NCBI RefSeq assembly: GCF_030010555.1
Contig: NZ_JASCQP010000007.1
Span: 1-64,000 of the forward strand
Source of the DNA: Halomonas rhizosphaerae
Lineage (GTDB): Bacteria > Pseudomonadota > Gammaproteobacteria > Pseudomonadales > Halomonadaceae
DNA length: 64,000 nucleotides
Reading direction: 5' to 3'
The position numbers and the translations under genes were made by a program. Below, in pieces: positions 7,790 to 15,696 of the stretch. The notes under the pieces were generated by a model that was not told where the DNA came from, ran no database searches, and saw nothing but the letters and a program-made list of their open reading frames with translations. Numbering within the stretch: position 1 is the stretch's first letter; every line of letters starts with the position of its first letter.

Positions 7790-9100
7790 ATGACCACCGA
7801 TACGCTTCAGTACCAGAGCGGCTTTCGCAACCACTTCGCCACCGAGGCCCTGCCCGGTGCCCTTCCCGAGGGGCAGAACTCGCCCCAGCGTTGCGCCTAC
7901 GGCCTCTATGCGGAGCAGTACACCGGCTCGGCCTTCACCGCCCCGCGCCACCAGAACCTGCGCAGCTGGCTCTACCGCATCCGTCCCTCGGTGCTGCAGA
8001 GCGCCTACCAGCCGTTGCCCGACAGGCCCGTGGCCACCTCTCCGCTGGCCCGGCCTGCCGCCGACCCGAACCAGATGCGCTGGGACCCGGTACCGGTGCC
8101 CGGCGAGCCCACCGACTTCGTCGATGGCCTGCTGACCATCGCCGTCAACGGGGATGCCGGGGCCCAGAGCGGCGTTGGCGTACATGTCTACGCCTTCAAC
8201 CGCGACATGACCGGGCGCTTCTTCTACGATGCCGACGGCGAGCTGCTGATCGTGCCGCAGCTCGGCACCCTGCGCCTGCGCACCGAGATGGGCGAGCTCG
8301 ACGTCGCCAGCGGCGAGATCGCCGTGATCCCGCGCGGCATCAAGTTCCAGGTCCGCCTGGGTGACGGCGCCGATGCCGCCCGGGGGTATGTCTGCGAGAA
8401 CTACGGCAGCCCGCTGGAGCTCCCCGGCCTGGGACCCATCGGTGCCAACGGCCTGGCCAACCCGCGCGACTTCCTGAGCCCGGTGGCCGCCTACGAGGAC
8501 CTCGAGGGTGAGTTCTCGCTGGTCGCCAAGTTCTCGGGCCGCTTCTGGGAGACACGGCTCGGGCACTCGCCGCTCGACGTCGTGGCCTGGCACGGCAACG
8601 TTGCGCCATACAAGTACGACCTGGCCCACTTCAACACCATCAACACCGTGAGCTTCGACCACCCCGATCCGTCGATCTTCACCGTGCTGACCTCGGCCTC
8701 CGACACCCCCGGAATGGCCAACCTCGACTTCGTGATCTTCCCGCCGCGCTGGATGGTGGCCGAGAACACCTTCCGCCCGCCCTACTTCCATCGCAACCTG
8801 ATGAGCGAGTTCATGGGCCTGATCCACGGCGAGTACGATGCCAAGGCCGAGGGCTTCCTGCCGGGTGGCGCCAGCCTGCACAACTGCATGTCGCCCCATG
8901 GGCCGGATGCCGAGACCTTCGAGAAGGCCAGCGAAGCCGAGCTGACGCCGCAGTACCAGGGCGATACCCTGGCCTTCATGTTCGAGAGCCGTTACGTCTA
9001 CCATCCGACCGAGGCGGCGCTGGAGGCCGATTTCCGCCAGCGCGACTACGTGGACGTCTGGTCCACCCTGCGCTCGCACTTCGACCCGCGCCAACCCTGA
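7790..9100 (+). CDS. hmgA: Homogentisate 1,2-dioxygenase
   Basis: A 436-residue iron(II) enzyme that opens the ring of homogentisate to maleylacetoacetate, with a cupin-like fold. The N-terminus [19 protein letters not shown] is diagnostic. Iron ligands can be assigned as H334 (YFHRN), E340 (SEFMG) and H370 (MSPHG), and the catalytic His as H291 (FDHPDPS), each one residue off the human numbering. Length is normal. It follows mhaB by 14 bp and precedes the two remaining pathway genes, so the central pathway is complete in one operon. Confidence 0.98.
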   Translation: MTTDTLQYQSGFRNHFATEALPGALPEGQNSPQRCAYGLYAEQYTGSAFTAPRHQNLRSWLYRIRPSVLQSAYQPLPDRPVATSPLARPAADPNQMRWDPVPVPGEPTDFVDGLLTIAVNGDAGAQSGVGVHVYAFNRDMTGRFFYDADGELLIVPQLGTLRLRTEMGELDVASGEIAVIPRGIKFQVRLGDGADAARGYVCENYGSPLELPGLGPIGANGLANPRDFLSPVAAYEDLEGEFSLVAKFSGRFWETRLGHSPLDVVAWHGNVAPYKYDLAHFNTINTVSFDHPDPSIFTVLTSASDTPGMANLDFVIFPPRWMVAENTFRPPYFHRNLMSEFMGLIHGEYDAKAEGFLPGGASLHNCMSPHGPDAETFEKASEAELTPQYQGDTLAFMFESRYVYHPTEAALEADFRQRDYVDVWSTLRSHFDPRQP

Positions 9101-9169
9101 ACCACCGACGCCACGAATCGACCGGCCGGGGCCGACTGCCCCGCCCCTGACGACAAGGACCGAGACAAG

Positions 9170-10189
9170 ATGAAGCTCGCCACCCTCAAGAACGGCCGCG
9201 ACGGCGAACTGGTCGTCGTCTCCCGCGACCTGACCCGCGCCGTTCGCGCCGCGGACATTGCGCCCACCCTGCAGCAGGCCACCGAGAACTGGGACGCCGT
9301 CAGCCCGACGCTCGAGTCCCGCTACGCCGAACTCAACGCGGGCAAGGCCGAAGGCGCCTTCGACCTCGACCAGAGCGCCCTGCACTCGCCGCTGCCGCGC
9401 ACCTACCACTGGGCCGACGGCTCCGCCTACCTCAACCACGTCCAGCTGGTGCGCCAGGCGCGCAACGCCGAGATGCCCGAGACCTTCTGGACCGACCCGC
9501 TGATGTACCAGGGCGGCGGCGACAAGTTCCTGGCACCTACCGAGGACATCGAGGCGATCAGCGAGGAGCACGGCATCGACTTCGAGGGCGAGATCGCCGT
9601 GATCACCGACGACGTGCCCATGGCGGTGACGCCCGAGCAGGCGGCAGCGCACATCAAGCTGGTGATGCTGGTCAATGACGTCAGCCTGCGCGGCCTGATC
9701 CCGGGCGAGCTGGCCAAGGGCTTCGGCTTCTTCCAGGCCAAGCCGGCCTCCGCCTTCTCGCCCATCGCGGTGACGCCGGACGAGCTGGGCGACGCCTGGC
9801 GGGACGGCCGCGTCCACCTGCCGCTGACCGTGCACCTCAACGGCGAGAAGTTCGGCGAGCCGCAAGCCGGGCCGGACATGATCTTCAACTTCCCGCAGCT
9901 GGTGGCCCATGCGGCCAGGACCCGCTACCTGGGCGCCGGCGCCATCGTCGGTTCCGGCACCGTCTCCAACCCGGACCCCGACGGCGGCCCCGGAAAGCCG
10001 GTGGCCGACGGCGGCGTGGGCTACAGCTGCCTGGCCGAGGTGCGCATGGTGGAGAAGATCCAGCACGGCGACAGCAAGACGCCGTTCATGCGCTTCGGCG
10101 ACCGGGTACGCATCGAGATGTTCGACCGGGAAGGCAAGAGCATCTTCGGCGCTATCGACCAGCAGGTCGTCAAGTACCAGCCCAGGTAA
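9170..10189 (+). CDS. hmgB: Fumarylacetoacetase (fumarylacetoacetate hydrolase family)
   Basis: This 339-residue hydrolase performs the last step, splitting fumarylacetoacetate into fumarate and acetoacetate. It shows the FAH-family acidic metal site (DFEGEIAVI, about residue 140), then NDVSLRGLIPGE and GSGTVSNPDP. It belongs to the short bacterial form rather than the longer animal-type enzyme. The start MKLATLKNG is preceded by an AAGGA ribosome site. It lies between hmgA and maiA in the same direction, the usual catabolic order. Confidence 0.93.
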   Translation: MKLATLKNGRDGELVVVSRDLTRAVRAADIAPTLQQATENWDAVSPTLESRYAELNAGKAEGAFDLDQSALHSPLPRTYHWADGSAYLNHVQLVRQARNAEMPETFWTDPLMYQGGGDKFLAPTEDIEAISEEHGIDFEGEIAVITDDVPMAVTPEQAAAHIKLVMLVNDVSLRGLIPGELAKGFGFFQAKPASAFSPIAVTPDELGDAWRDGRVHLPLTVHLNGEKFGEPQAGPDMIFNFPQLVAHAARTRYLGAGAIVGSGTVSNPDPDGGPGKPVADGGVGYSCLAEVRMVEKIQHGDSKTPFMRFGDRVRIEMFDREGKSIFGAIDQQVVKYQPR

Positions 10190-10199
10190 GGGAGGCTCC

Positions 10200-10844
10200 A
10201 TGACGACGCTGTACGGCTACTTCCGCTCGTCGGCCGCCTACCGGGTGCGCATCGCCCTGAACCTCAAGGGCCTGGCCTATGACCAGGTCCCGGTCAACCT
10301 GGTGAAGGGCGAGCAGCGCACTGAGGCGAACGTCGCGCGTCATCCCCAGGGCCTGGTACCGACGCTGGAGACCGATGACGGGGTCCAGCTGATCCAGTCG
10401 CTGGCGATCTGCGAGTTTCTGGACGAGGTGCACCCCGAACCGCCCCTGCTGCCGGCCGATGCCGAGGGGCGAGCTCGGGTGCGTGCACTGGCCCAGCTGG
10501 TGGCCTGCGAGATCCATCCCCTCAATAACTTGCGGGTGCTCAAATACCTGGTGGGCGAGCTCGGGGTGGGCGAGGAGGCCAAGCTGGCCTGGTACCGCCA
10601 CTGGATCGCCGAGGGGTTCGACGCCCTGGAGGGGATGCTCTCTCGCGAGGCCGGCACCGGTGACTTCTGCCATGGCGACACCCCGACCCTGGCCGATCTC
10701 TGCCTGGTGCCTCAGGTCTTCAACGCCGAGCGCTTCGCGTGCGACCTCTCGGCCTACCCGACGATCCAGCGCATCACCGCCAACTGTCGGGCGCTGCCTG
10801 CCTTCCGTCAGGCCGCACCGGAGGCGCAGCCGGACGCTCGCTGA
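10200..10844 (+). CDS. maiA: Maleylacetoacetate isomerase (zeta-class GST)
   Basis: A 214-residue glutathione transferase of the zeta class that isomerises maleylacetoacetate to fumarylacetoacetate using glutathione. The N-terminal SSAAYRVRIALNLK contains the SSxxxRVRIAL signature with the glutathione-activating Ser. HPLNNLRVL in the helical domain is also family-typical. The ATG at 10200 has GGGAGG upstream, 10 bp after the fumarylacetoacetase stop; the frame is open further upstream but overlaps that gene. A strong terminator follows at 10866. Confidence 0.95.
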   Translation: MTTLYGYFRSSAAYRVRIALNLKGLAYDQVPVNLVKGEQRTEANVARHPQGLVPTLETDDGVQLIQSLAICEFLDEVHPEPPLLPADAEGRARVRALAQLVACEIHPLNNLRVLKYLVGELGVGEEAKLAWYRHWIAEGFDALEGMLSREAGTGDFCHGDTPTLADLCLVPQVFNAERFACDLSAYPTIQRITANCRALPAFRQAAPEAQPDAR

Positions 10845-10865
10845 TATACTAAGCGGGCTAATGAT

Positions 10866-10909
10866 GCGGGCACGGCTCACGGCAAGATGCCGATGCCGTG
10901 CCCGCTTTT
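10866..10909 (+). terminator. Rho-independent terminator of the homogentisate operon
   Basis: GCGGGCACGGC at 10866-10876 pairs perfectly with GCCGTGCCCGC at 10895-10905 and is followed by TTTT. It lies 22 bp after maiA and ends the operon. It also argues against an upstream start at 10898 for the next gene. Confidence 0.85.
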
Positions 10910-10945
10910 CTGTACCGGGACAACAAGATCATCGAGGAGAACCGG

Positions 10946-12169
10946 GTGCTGAGGCTGACTTCTCCCGCCACCGTGGCGGTACTGGCGGCACTGACCGCGC
11001 TGGGTCCACTGGCCACCGACATGTACCTGCCCGCCATGCCAGCCATGGCCGAAGCGCTGAATACCGGTCCCGACCAGGTCCAGCTGACGCTGAGCCTCTA
11101 TATGGCAGGGTTTGCCCTCGCCCAGCTGTTCTGCGGACCGATCTCCGACCGCTTCGGGCGGCGCCCGGTGATGATCGCCGGCTTCGGCCTGTTCCTGCTG
11201 GCCAGTCTGCTGTGTGCCTTCGCGCCGAATGTCGAGTGGTTGCTGGCGGGGCGCTTCCTGCAGGCCTTCGGCGGTGCCGCCGGCCCGGTGCTAGGCCGCG
11301 CCGCGGTGCGCGATATCTACGGCCCGGTCGAGGCCGGACGCGTGCTCTCCTACATGGCCAGTACCATGGCGATGGCCCCGGCGCTCGCGCCGGTGGTGGG
11401 AGCAGGGCTGCTGCTGTTCTTCGGCTGGGCGTCGGTCTTCCTGCTGCTGGCCATCTATTCGGCGATCATGCTGCTGGTTCTCGCCCTGATGATGCCCGAA
11501 CCGCTGCCCGCCGACCGTCGCCAGTCGGTGGCCCCCCGAGTGATACTGGCCAACTATCGCATGCTGCTGACCCAGCGGGCCTTCATCGGCTACACCCTGA
11601 TCAACGCCAGCGGCTTCGCCGGCCTGTTCGCCTTTCTCTCGGGATCCTCCTTCGTGCTCATCGAATACATGGGCCTGTCGCCGTTCCAGTACGGCATCGG
11701 CTTCATGCTGATCGTCTTGGGCTTCTTCTCGGGCACCCTGTTCAGCGGCCGTTACAGCCACCGGCTGGGACGCGACCGACTATTGCTGCTGGCCACCCTG
11801 CTGTGCGCCCTGGCCGGCACCACCATGGCGGGACTGGCGATCGCCGGCCTTCATGAGCCTTGGGCGGTGATCGGGCCCCACATCCTGTTCCTGTTCGGCT
11901 TCGGGATCGTGATGCCGCAGAGCATGGCCGGCGCACTCGCACCCAACCCCCAGTGCGCCGGCTCGGCCTCGTCGCTGTTCGGCTTCCTGCAGATGACCAT
12001 CGCCGCCCTGGGCGGCGCCCTGGTCGGCCAGTTCCACGACGGCACCTCGCGCACCATGGCCATCGCCATTGCATTGGGGGGCCTTGTATCGCTCACCGCC
12101 TATCTTGGATTGATCAGGCAACGCAACGGGGCCTCAAGCATCTCTCAACCGAACTGCCGGCAAGGCTGA
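10946..12169 (+). CDS. Bcr/CflA-family MFS exporter
   Basis: A 407-residue twelve-helix major facilitator protein of the drug:H+ antiporter-1 Bcr/CflA group. The signature ALGPLATDMYLPAMP follows helix 1, and the MFS loop DRFGRRPVMI follows helix 2. I place the start at the GTG at 10946, which has GAGGAG upstream; the ATG at 10898 lies inside the terminator stem. It may export toxic aromatics or be unrelated to the pathway. It ends 47 bp before a convergent gene, with a GC hairpin at 12184-12199 in the gap. Confidence 0.85.
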   Translation: MLRLTSPATVAVLAALTALGPLATDMYLPAMPAMAEALNTGPDQVQLTLSLYMAGFALAQLFCGPISDRFGRRPVMIAGFGLFLLASLLCAFAPNVEWLLAGRFLQAFGGAAGPVLGRAAVRDIYGPVEAGRVLSYMASTMAMAPALAPVVGAGLLLFFGWASVFLLLAIYSAIMLLVLALMMPEPLPADRRQSVAPRVILANYRMLLTQRAFIGYTLINASGFAGLFAFLSGSSFVLIEYMGLSPFQYGIGFMLIVLGFFSGTLFSGRYSHRLGRDRLLLLATLLCALAGTTMAGLAIAGLHEPWAVIGPHILFLFGFGIVMPQSMAGALAPNPQCAGSASSLFGFLQMTIAALGGALVGQFHDGTSRTMAIAIALGGLVSLTAYLGLIRQRNGASSISQPNCRQG

Positions 12170-12183
12170 TCAGCAAAGAAGCT

Positions 12184-12199
12184 CGGCGCGAGAGCGCCG
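12184..12199. terminator. Short GC hairpin in a convergent gap
   Basis: CGGCGC-GAGA-GCGCCG forms a six-pair stem with a tetraloop between the MFS exporter (ends 12169) and the convergent DUF2783 gene (ends 12217). There is no T-run on either side, so termination is only possible, not shown. Confidence 0.3.
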
Positions 12200-12216
12200 G
12201 GCACCCTGGCCAGCCC

Positions 12217-12417
12217 TCATGAACTGATGCTGGCGCCCTCCCGGGCCTCGTCGATGGCGGCCATCACCCGCTCGACCTCGGGCACGCGGTGGGCCAGGGC
12301 CAGCGCCAGCTGGGCAAGAAAGTGGCTCTCCTGCGCCTCGGGCAGGGCGTCGAGGGTCTCGGCCAGGTGCTCGTAGACCCGCTCCAGGTCGGCAAAGGGC
12401 AGTGTCGCATCGGTCAT
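12217..12417 (-). CDS. DUF2783 small protein, second hydroxylase partner
   Basis: A 66-residue protein whose start overlaps the stop of the upstream flavoprotein hydroxylase by four bases (ATGA). Its helical, acidic sequence, with ESHFLAQLALALAHRV at its centre, aligns by eye with the DUF2783 protein at 7536 around [10 protein letters not shown]. No catalytic residues are evident. The repeated coupling to a hydroxylase gene suggests a structural or coupling subunit. It is the last gene of a two-gene leftward unit. Confidence 0.65.
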   Translation of the reverse strand: MTDATLPFADLERVYEHLAETLDALPEAQESHFLAQLALALAHRVPEVERVMAAIDEAREGASISS

Positions 12418-14111
12418 GATGTTTCTCCTTCCAGGGCCCGACCTTGGGCAAGGTTCAGGGCGGCCTCGAGGGCGGCGGGCTCGAAAGACTTCCAGCGGGC
12501 CGCCACGTGGCGGTCGGGGCGCGCCAGGTAGGCCGCGCCCGGCGCGGCACCATAGCCGGTGAAAAGGCTGCCGTCGGGGTCGACCAGGGCGTCCTCGGCG
12601 CCCGGCGACCGGGCCACGCGCAGCAGGGTGAGATCGATACCCTTGGCCTGAAGCGCCGCGAGTCTCTGCTGCAGGGGCGGCTCGACCTCGCCTGCCTCGC
12701 TGAAGTGCATCAGGGTGAAGCCCGTGCCGAGGTGGTCGAGCAGGAAGTCGTCATCCCCCAGACGGCGATTGATCAGGGGCGCGCCGGGAATCGGCCCGGC
12801 CTCGAAGGCGGCACCGTCGGCCAGGGTCAGCGGGCTGTCGGCATAGGTGTAGGGGGTGACCTGACGCGGGTTGGCGAAGCCACTGGCGTAATCATTATGG
12901 AACGCCAGGGCCAGGGCGGCATCGCGCATCAGCGCATGGCCCCGGGTCGGCGGGGTCATGAAGCGCGTGCTCTTGCCGGCGTTGGCGAAGACATCCAGGG
13001 TGGCGCCACGGCGCTCCGGGCTGTAGCTGTCGAGCAGCCCGTCTGTGCCCTGGCCCTTGAGCACGCAGGCCAGCTTCCAGCCGGCATTGGCGGCATCGGC
13101 CAGGCCGTTGTTGAGGCCCCGCACACCGAAGATCGGCACCAGGTGGGCACTGTCGCCGATGAACAGCACGCGCCCGTGGCGATAGTCGTCCAGCGCCAGG
13201 GTATGCGCCTTGTAGAGGCTCCACCACTCCAGCTCCCAGTCGCCGCTCTCCTGCATCACCTCGCGTACGATCAGCTCGACCTTCTCGCGGATCCGCTCCT
13301 CCAGAACCGCCTCTTCCGGGTCTTCCCCTGGCGCCAGCTGATAGTCGATGCGCCAGATGTCATCGGGCTGCTTGTGCACCAGGATGGTGGTATCGGGCAG
13401 CGCATGGGAGTGGAAGAAGGCGCGGCGCTCGGTGGGAAAGTCGGACCTGAGGCGCACGTCGGCGATCACGTAGCGCCCCTCATAGGCCTCGCCATGCAAC
13501 GAGAGGTCGAAGGCCTTACGCACCACGCTGCGCGCGCCGTCGGCGGCCAGCAGGTAGTCGCACTGCAGCCGGTAGTCACCTTCGGGGGTGGTCACCTGCA
13601 GGGTGACGCCGGCATCGGCCTGACTCACACCGGTCACGGCACTCTGCCAACGCATCTCGATCAGGTCACTGGCTTGAGCCTTGTCGATCAGGAACTGCTC
13701 GATGTACTGCTGCTGCAGATTGACCATCGGGTAGTAGCGCTCCTGGTCGGAGTGCGGCATCTGGAAGCGGTAGATCTCGCGGTCGCGGAAATAGGTGCGG
13801 CCCTGGGTCCAGCCCAGCCCCTTCTCCTCGAAGGGCGCAGCGATGCCGAGTTGCTGGAGGATCTCGAAGCTGTGGCGTGAGAGGCAGATCGCCCGCGAGC
13901 CGTCGTTGACGGTGTCCTTGTCGTCCAGCACCACCGAGGCGATGCCGTGGCGGGCCAGCTCCAGGGCAGCGGTCACCCCCACCGGCCCGGCACCGACGAT
14001 GGCCACGCGGTGACGAACCGCCTGGCCATCCAGCTCGGGAGGACGAACGAAGGGAAAATGCGGATAATCGAAGTAGAGCGAGTCGGTCTCGGCGCGTCCG
14101 GCGGGTCGCAT
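12414..14111 (-). CDS. FAD-dependent aromatic hydroxylase, second copy
   Basis: A 565-residue paralogue of the 5825 hydroxylase with the same layout: GAGPVGVTAALELARHG near residue 40, the DG motif in AADGARSVVRKAF, the GD motif in FIGDSAHLVPIFGVRGLNNG, and a C-terminal thioredoxin-like domain. It keeps the shared FAD-clamp SRAICL. The ATG at 14111 follows AGGAGG; a GTG six bases upstream lies in that ribosome site. Its partner DUF2783 gene overlaps it. It probably hydroxylates a related phenolic acid. Which substrate each copy takes cannot be read from sequence. Confidence 0.85.
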   Translation of the reverse strand: MRPAGRAETDSLYFDYPHFPFVRPPELDGQAVRHRVAIVGAGPVGVTAALELARHGIASVVLDDKDTVNDGSRAICLSRHSFEILQQLGIAAPFEEKGLGWTQGRTYFRDREIYRFQMPHSDQERYYPMVNLQQQYIEQFLIDKAQASDLIEMRWQSAVTGVSQADAGVTLQVTTPEGDYRLQCDYLLAADGARSVVRKAFDLSLHGEAYEGRYVIADVRLRSDFPTERRAFFHSHALPDTTILVHKQPDDIWRIDYQLAPGEDPEEAVLEERIREKVELIVREVMQESGDWELEWWSLYKAHTLALDDYRHGRVLFIGDSAHLVPIFGVRGLNNGLADAANAGWKLACVLKGQGTDGLLDSYSPERRGATLDVFANAGKSTRFMTPPTRGHALMRDAALALAFHNDYASGFANPRQVTPYTYADSPLTLADGAAFEAGPIPGAPLINRRLGDDDFLLDHLGTGFTLMHFSEAGEVEPPLQQRLAALQAKGIDLTLLRVARSPGAEDALVDPDGSLFTGYGAAPGAAYLARPDRHVAARWKSFEPAALEAALNLAQGRALEGETS

Positions 14112-14189
14112 GGGCACCTCCTGCCAGGAGTTCAGGTTGTGGTCTGACGTGCGGGCAGGTTATCCCGGTGCCGCGCCGCTCCCTGTCCC

Positions 14190-15026
14190 GTGAAAGCGGG
14201 GACAGACGACACACTCCCTACGACGATGGTAGCAACCCTGATGGCGACAGGATTCCCGAGGAAGGCCCCCCCGGACTGGCCGGGGCTGCTGGCCACCCTG
14301 GCCGAGTGCGTCACGCACCTGGGCACGGAATGCTTCGACGGCCAGCTGATCGCCCTGCTGCGTCAGGGGGTGGGCATCGAGCAGTGCATTCTCTTCGCCT
14401 ACTCGGGACGCGACACCATGGAGTCTCTGCTGGTGGACAACCCGCGCTACCCCAAGGTGGCCGGACGCCTGGCCGACCTCTACGCCGGCGGGCTGTTCCG
14501 CCAGGACCCCAACTATCCCCGGCTGCGACAGCTGCTCGAGGCAGGCAGGGAGCAGGCAGACGCCGAACTGATGCCTATGCCGACCGAGGCGATGTCGCCG
14601 GCCTACCGCAGCCACCTGTTCGCCTTTCCCGACCTGGCCGACAAGGTCTCGGTGGTGATTCCCGCCGGCGCAACCGTCTACTACCTGAACCTCTACCGTG
14701 ACCTCGGGCGCGGCCCCTTCGCTCCCCTGGACATGGCGCGGCTGGAGGCCCTGATCCCGCTGCTGGCCAGCCTGGTATGCCGCCATTATCGCCAGGCACA
14801 CCCGGCCGCCCTGCCCGCCAGTCACGAGGAAGCCGAGGCCCTCAAGCCGCTCTCCGCGCGGGAACGCCAGCTCTGCCTCTCGCTGCTGCGCGGCCACACC
14901 CTCAAGACCGCCGCCGCCGAGCTCGACATCGCCCTCTCCACCGCCGAGACCTACCGCAAGCGTGCGTACGCCAAGCTTGGCGTGCGCTCCAAGGCACGGC
15001 TGGTGGCGCTGTGCCGGAAAGGCTGA
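14190..15026 (+). CDS. LuxR-type HTH transcriptional regulator
   Basis: A 278-residue protein with an uncharacterised N-terminal sensor region and a C-terminal LuxR/GerE helix-turn-helix (about residues 215-275): LSARERQLCLSLLRG, then AAAELDIALSTAETYRKRAY and AKLGVRSKARL. There is no receiver-domain signature and no clear acyl-homoserine-lactone pocket motif. It is divergent from the second hydroxylase and likely controls it. The start is uncertain: GTG at 14190, ATG at 14226 or ATG at 14241. An imperfect inverted repeat (TGTCCCG/CGGGGACA) lies at about 14183-14206. Confidence 0.8.
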   Translation: MKAGTDDTLPTTMVATLMATGFPRKAPPDWPGLLATLAECVTHLGTECFDGQLIALLRQGVGIEQCILFAYSGRDTMESLLVDNPRYPKVAGRLADLYAGGLFRQDPNYPRLRQLLEAGREQADAELMPMPTEAMSPAYRSHLFAFPDLADKVSVVIPAGATVYYLNLYRDLGRGPFAPLDMARLEALIPLLASLVCRHYRQAHPAALPASHEEAEALKPLSARERQLCLSLLRGHTLKTAAAELDIALSTAETYRKRAYAKLGVRSKARLVALCRKG

Positions 15027-15088
15027 TTCCAGTCATAAGAAGCCCCGGCGCATGGCCAGGGCCCGACGACGCCTTTTGCCGAATGACC

Positions 15089-15520
15089 TCAGCCAGCGGC
15101 GAGGCTGTCGAACGCCCTGGCGTTGGGGCAGAAGCCGCGACACTCCTCGACCTCGGCACCGGCGCGCATGGCCTTCCAGCAATGGCCGACGACCGGGCAG
15201 CCATTGCAGGTCTTGCGCATCGCGTTGTATCCCGGCTCCGCCGCCACCTCGGCATCCTGCAGGCCGAAGCGCTGCATCATCACCGGCATCAGGGTCCTGG
15301 CCGGGACGAAGTCACTCGGCTGCCCCGCCGCCAGCTGTCGCGCCATCTCGCGTTCGAAGCCAGGCTCGAGGGGGCTCTCCAGGTCATTCAGAAGGGCATG
15401 ATAGGTAGGGCCCGCGTCGTGCTGGACGTCACGCACCAGCTGGGCCGTGGACGTGGCATAGCAGCGTTCGGTCAGGCGCTCCCACCAGGAGGCGGTGCGG
15501 GTGGTCTGTGCAGTGGCCAT
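15089..15520 (-). CDS. DUF6455-like cysteine-rich protein
   Basis: A 143-residue soluble protein whose C-terminal half carries five cysteines in the order C-x2-C-x5-C, then C-x3-C within CRGFCPNARAF. This spacing suggests a metal or Fe-S site and resembles the DUF6455 family as I know it; no enzymatic role is established. An operator-like palindrome lies at its promoter (15603-15618), matching those of the homogentisate operon, so it is probably co-regulated. It might be a redox helper for the P450 or hydroxylases, which is speculation. Confidence 0.65.
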   Translation of the reverse strand: MATAQTTRTASWWERLTERCYATSTAQLVRDVQHDAGPTYHALLNDLESPLEPGFEREMARQLAAGQPSDFVPARTLMPVMMQRFGLQDAEVAAEPGYNAMRKTCNGCPVVGHCWKAMRAGAEVEECRGFCPNARAFDSLAAG

Positions 15521-15602
15521 CGTAATGCTCCCGTCAGGTGATCGTGCTGTCGGTACCAGTATCGAGCTGGGGGAGCCGGGCTGCCTTGACGGGGATCAAG
15601 AT

Positions 15603-15618
15603 AGTTTCAATTGAAACA
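15603..15618 (-). promoter_or_regulatory. Candidate operator O3 at the DUF6455 promoter
   Basis: On the minus strand it reads TGTTTC-AATT-GAAACT, with perfect GTTTC/GAAAC arms and the same 4-bp spacing as the site at 4686. It is followed at once by the -10-like TATCTT, as the 4686 site is followed by TATTAT. The -35 is weak. This placement supports shared control of the two promoters. Confidence 0.5.
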
Positions 15619-15646
15619 GAATGACGGGTCCCGGTCCGAACGATGG

Positions 15647-15670
15647 CGAGCACGGCCGTGGCCGTGCTCG
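15647..15670. terminator. Hairpin downstream of the orphan dctP
   Basis: CGAGCACGGCC pairs with GGCCGTGCTCG across a 2-bp centre, giving an 11-bp inverted repeat 27 bp beyond the stop of the leftward dctP paralogue. No T-run follows, so it may be a weak or factor-assisted terminator, or a transcript-stabilising stem. Confidence 0.45.
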
Positions 15671-15696
15671 TGGGTCGGGCCGATGGCTGCCAGGGA

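Noticed and set aside
7742-10201. Very long open frame antisense to hmgA and the hydrolase
   Set aside because: Val/Gly/His-rich shadow of two well-identified enzymes; no protein family resemblance.
10898-10945. Upstream ATG start for the MFS exporter
   Set aside because: It lies within the terminator stem of the preceding operon; the GTG at 10946 has a proper ribosome site.
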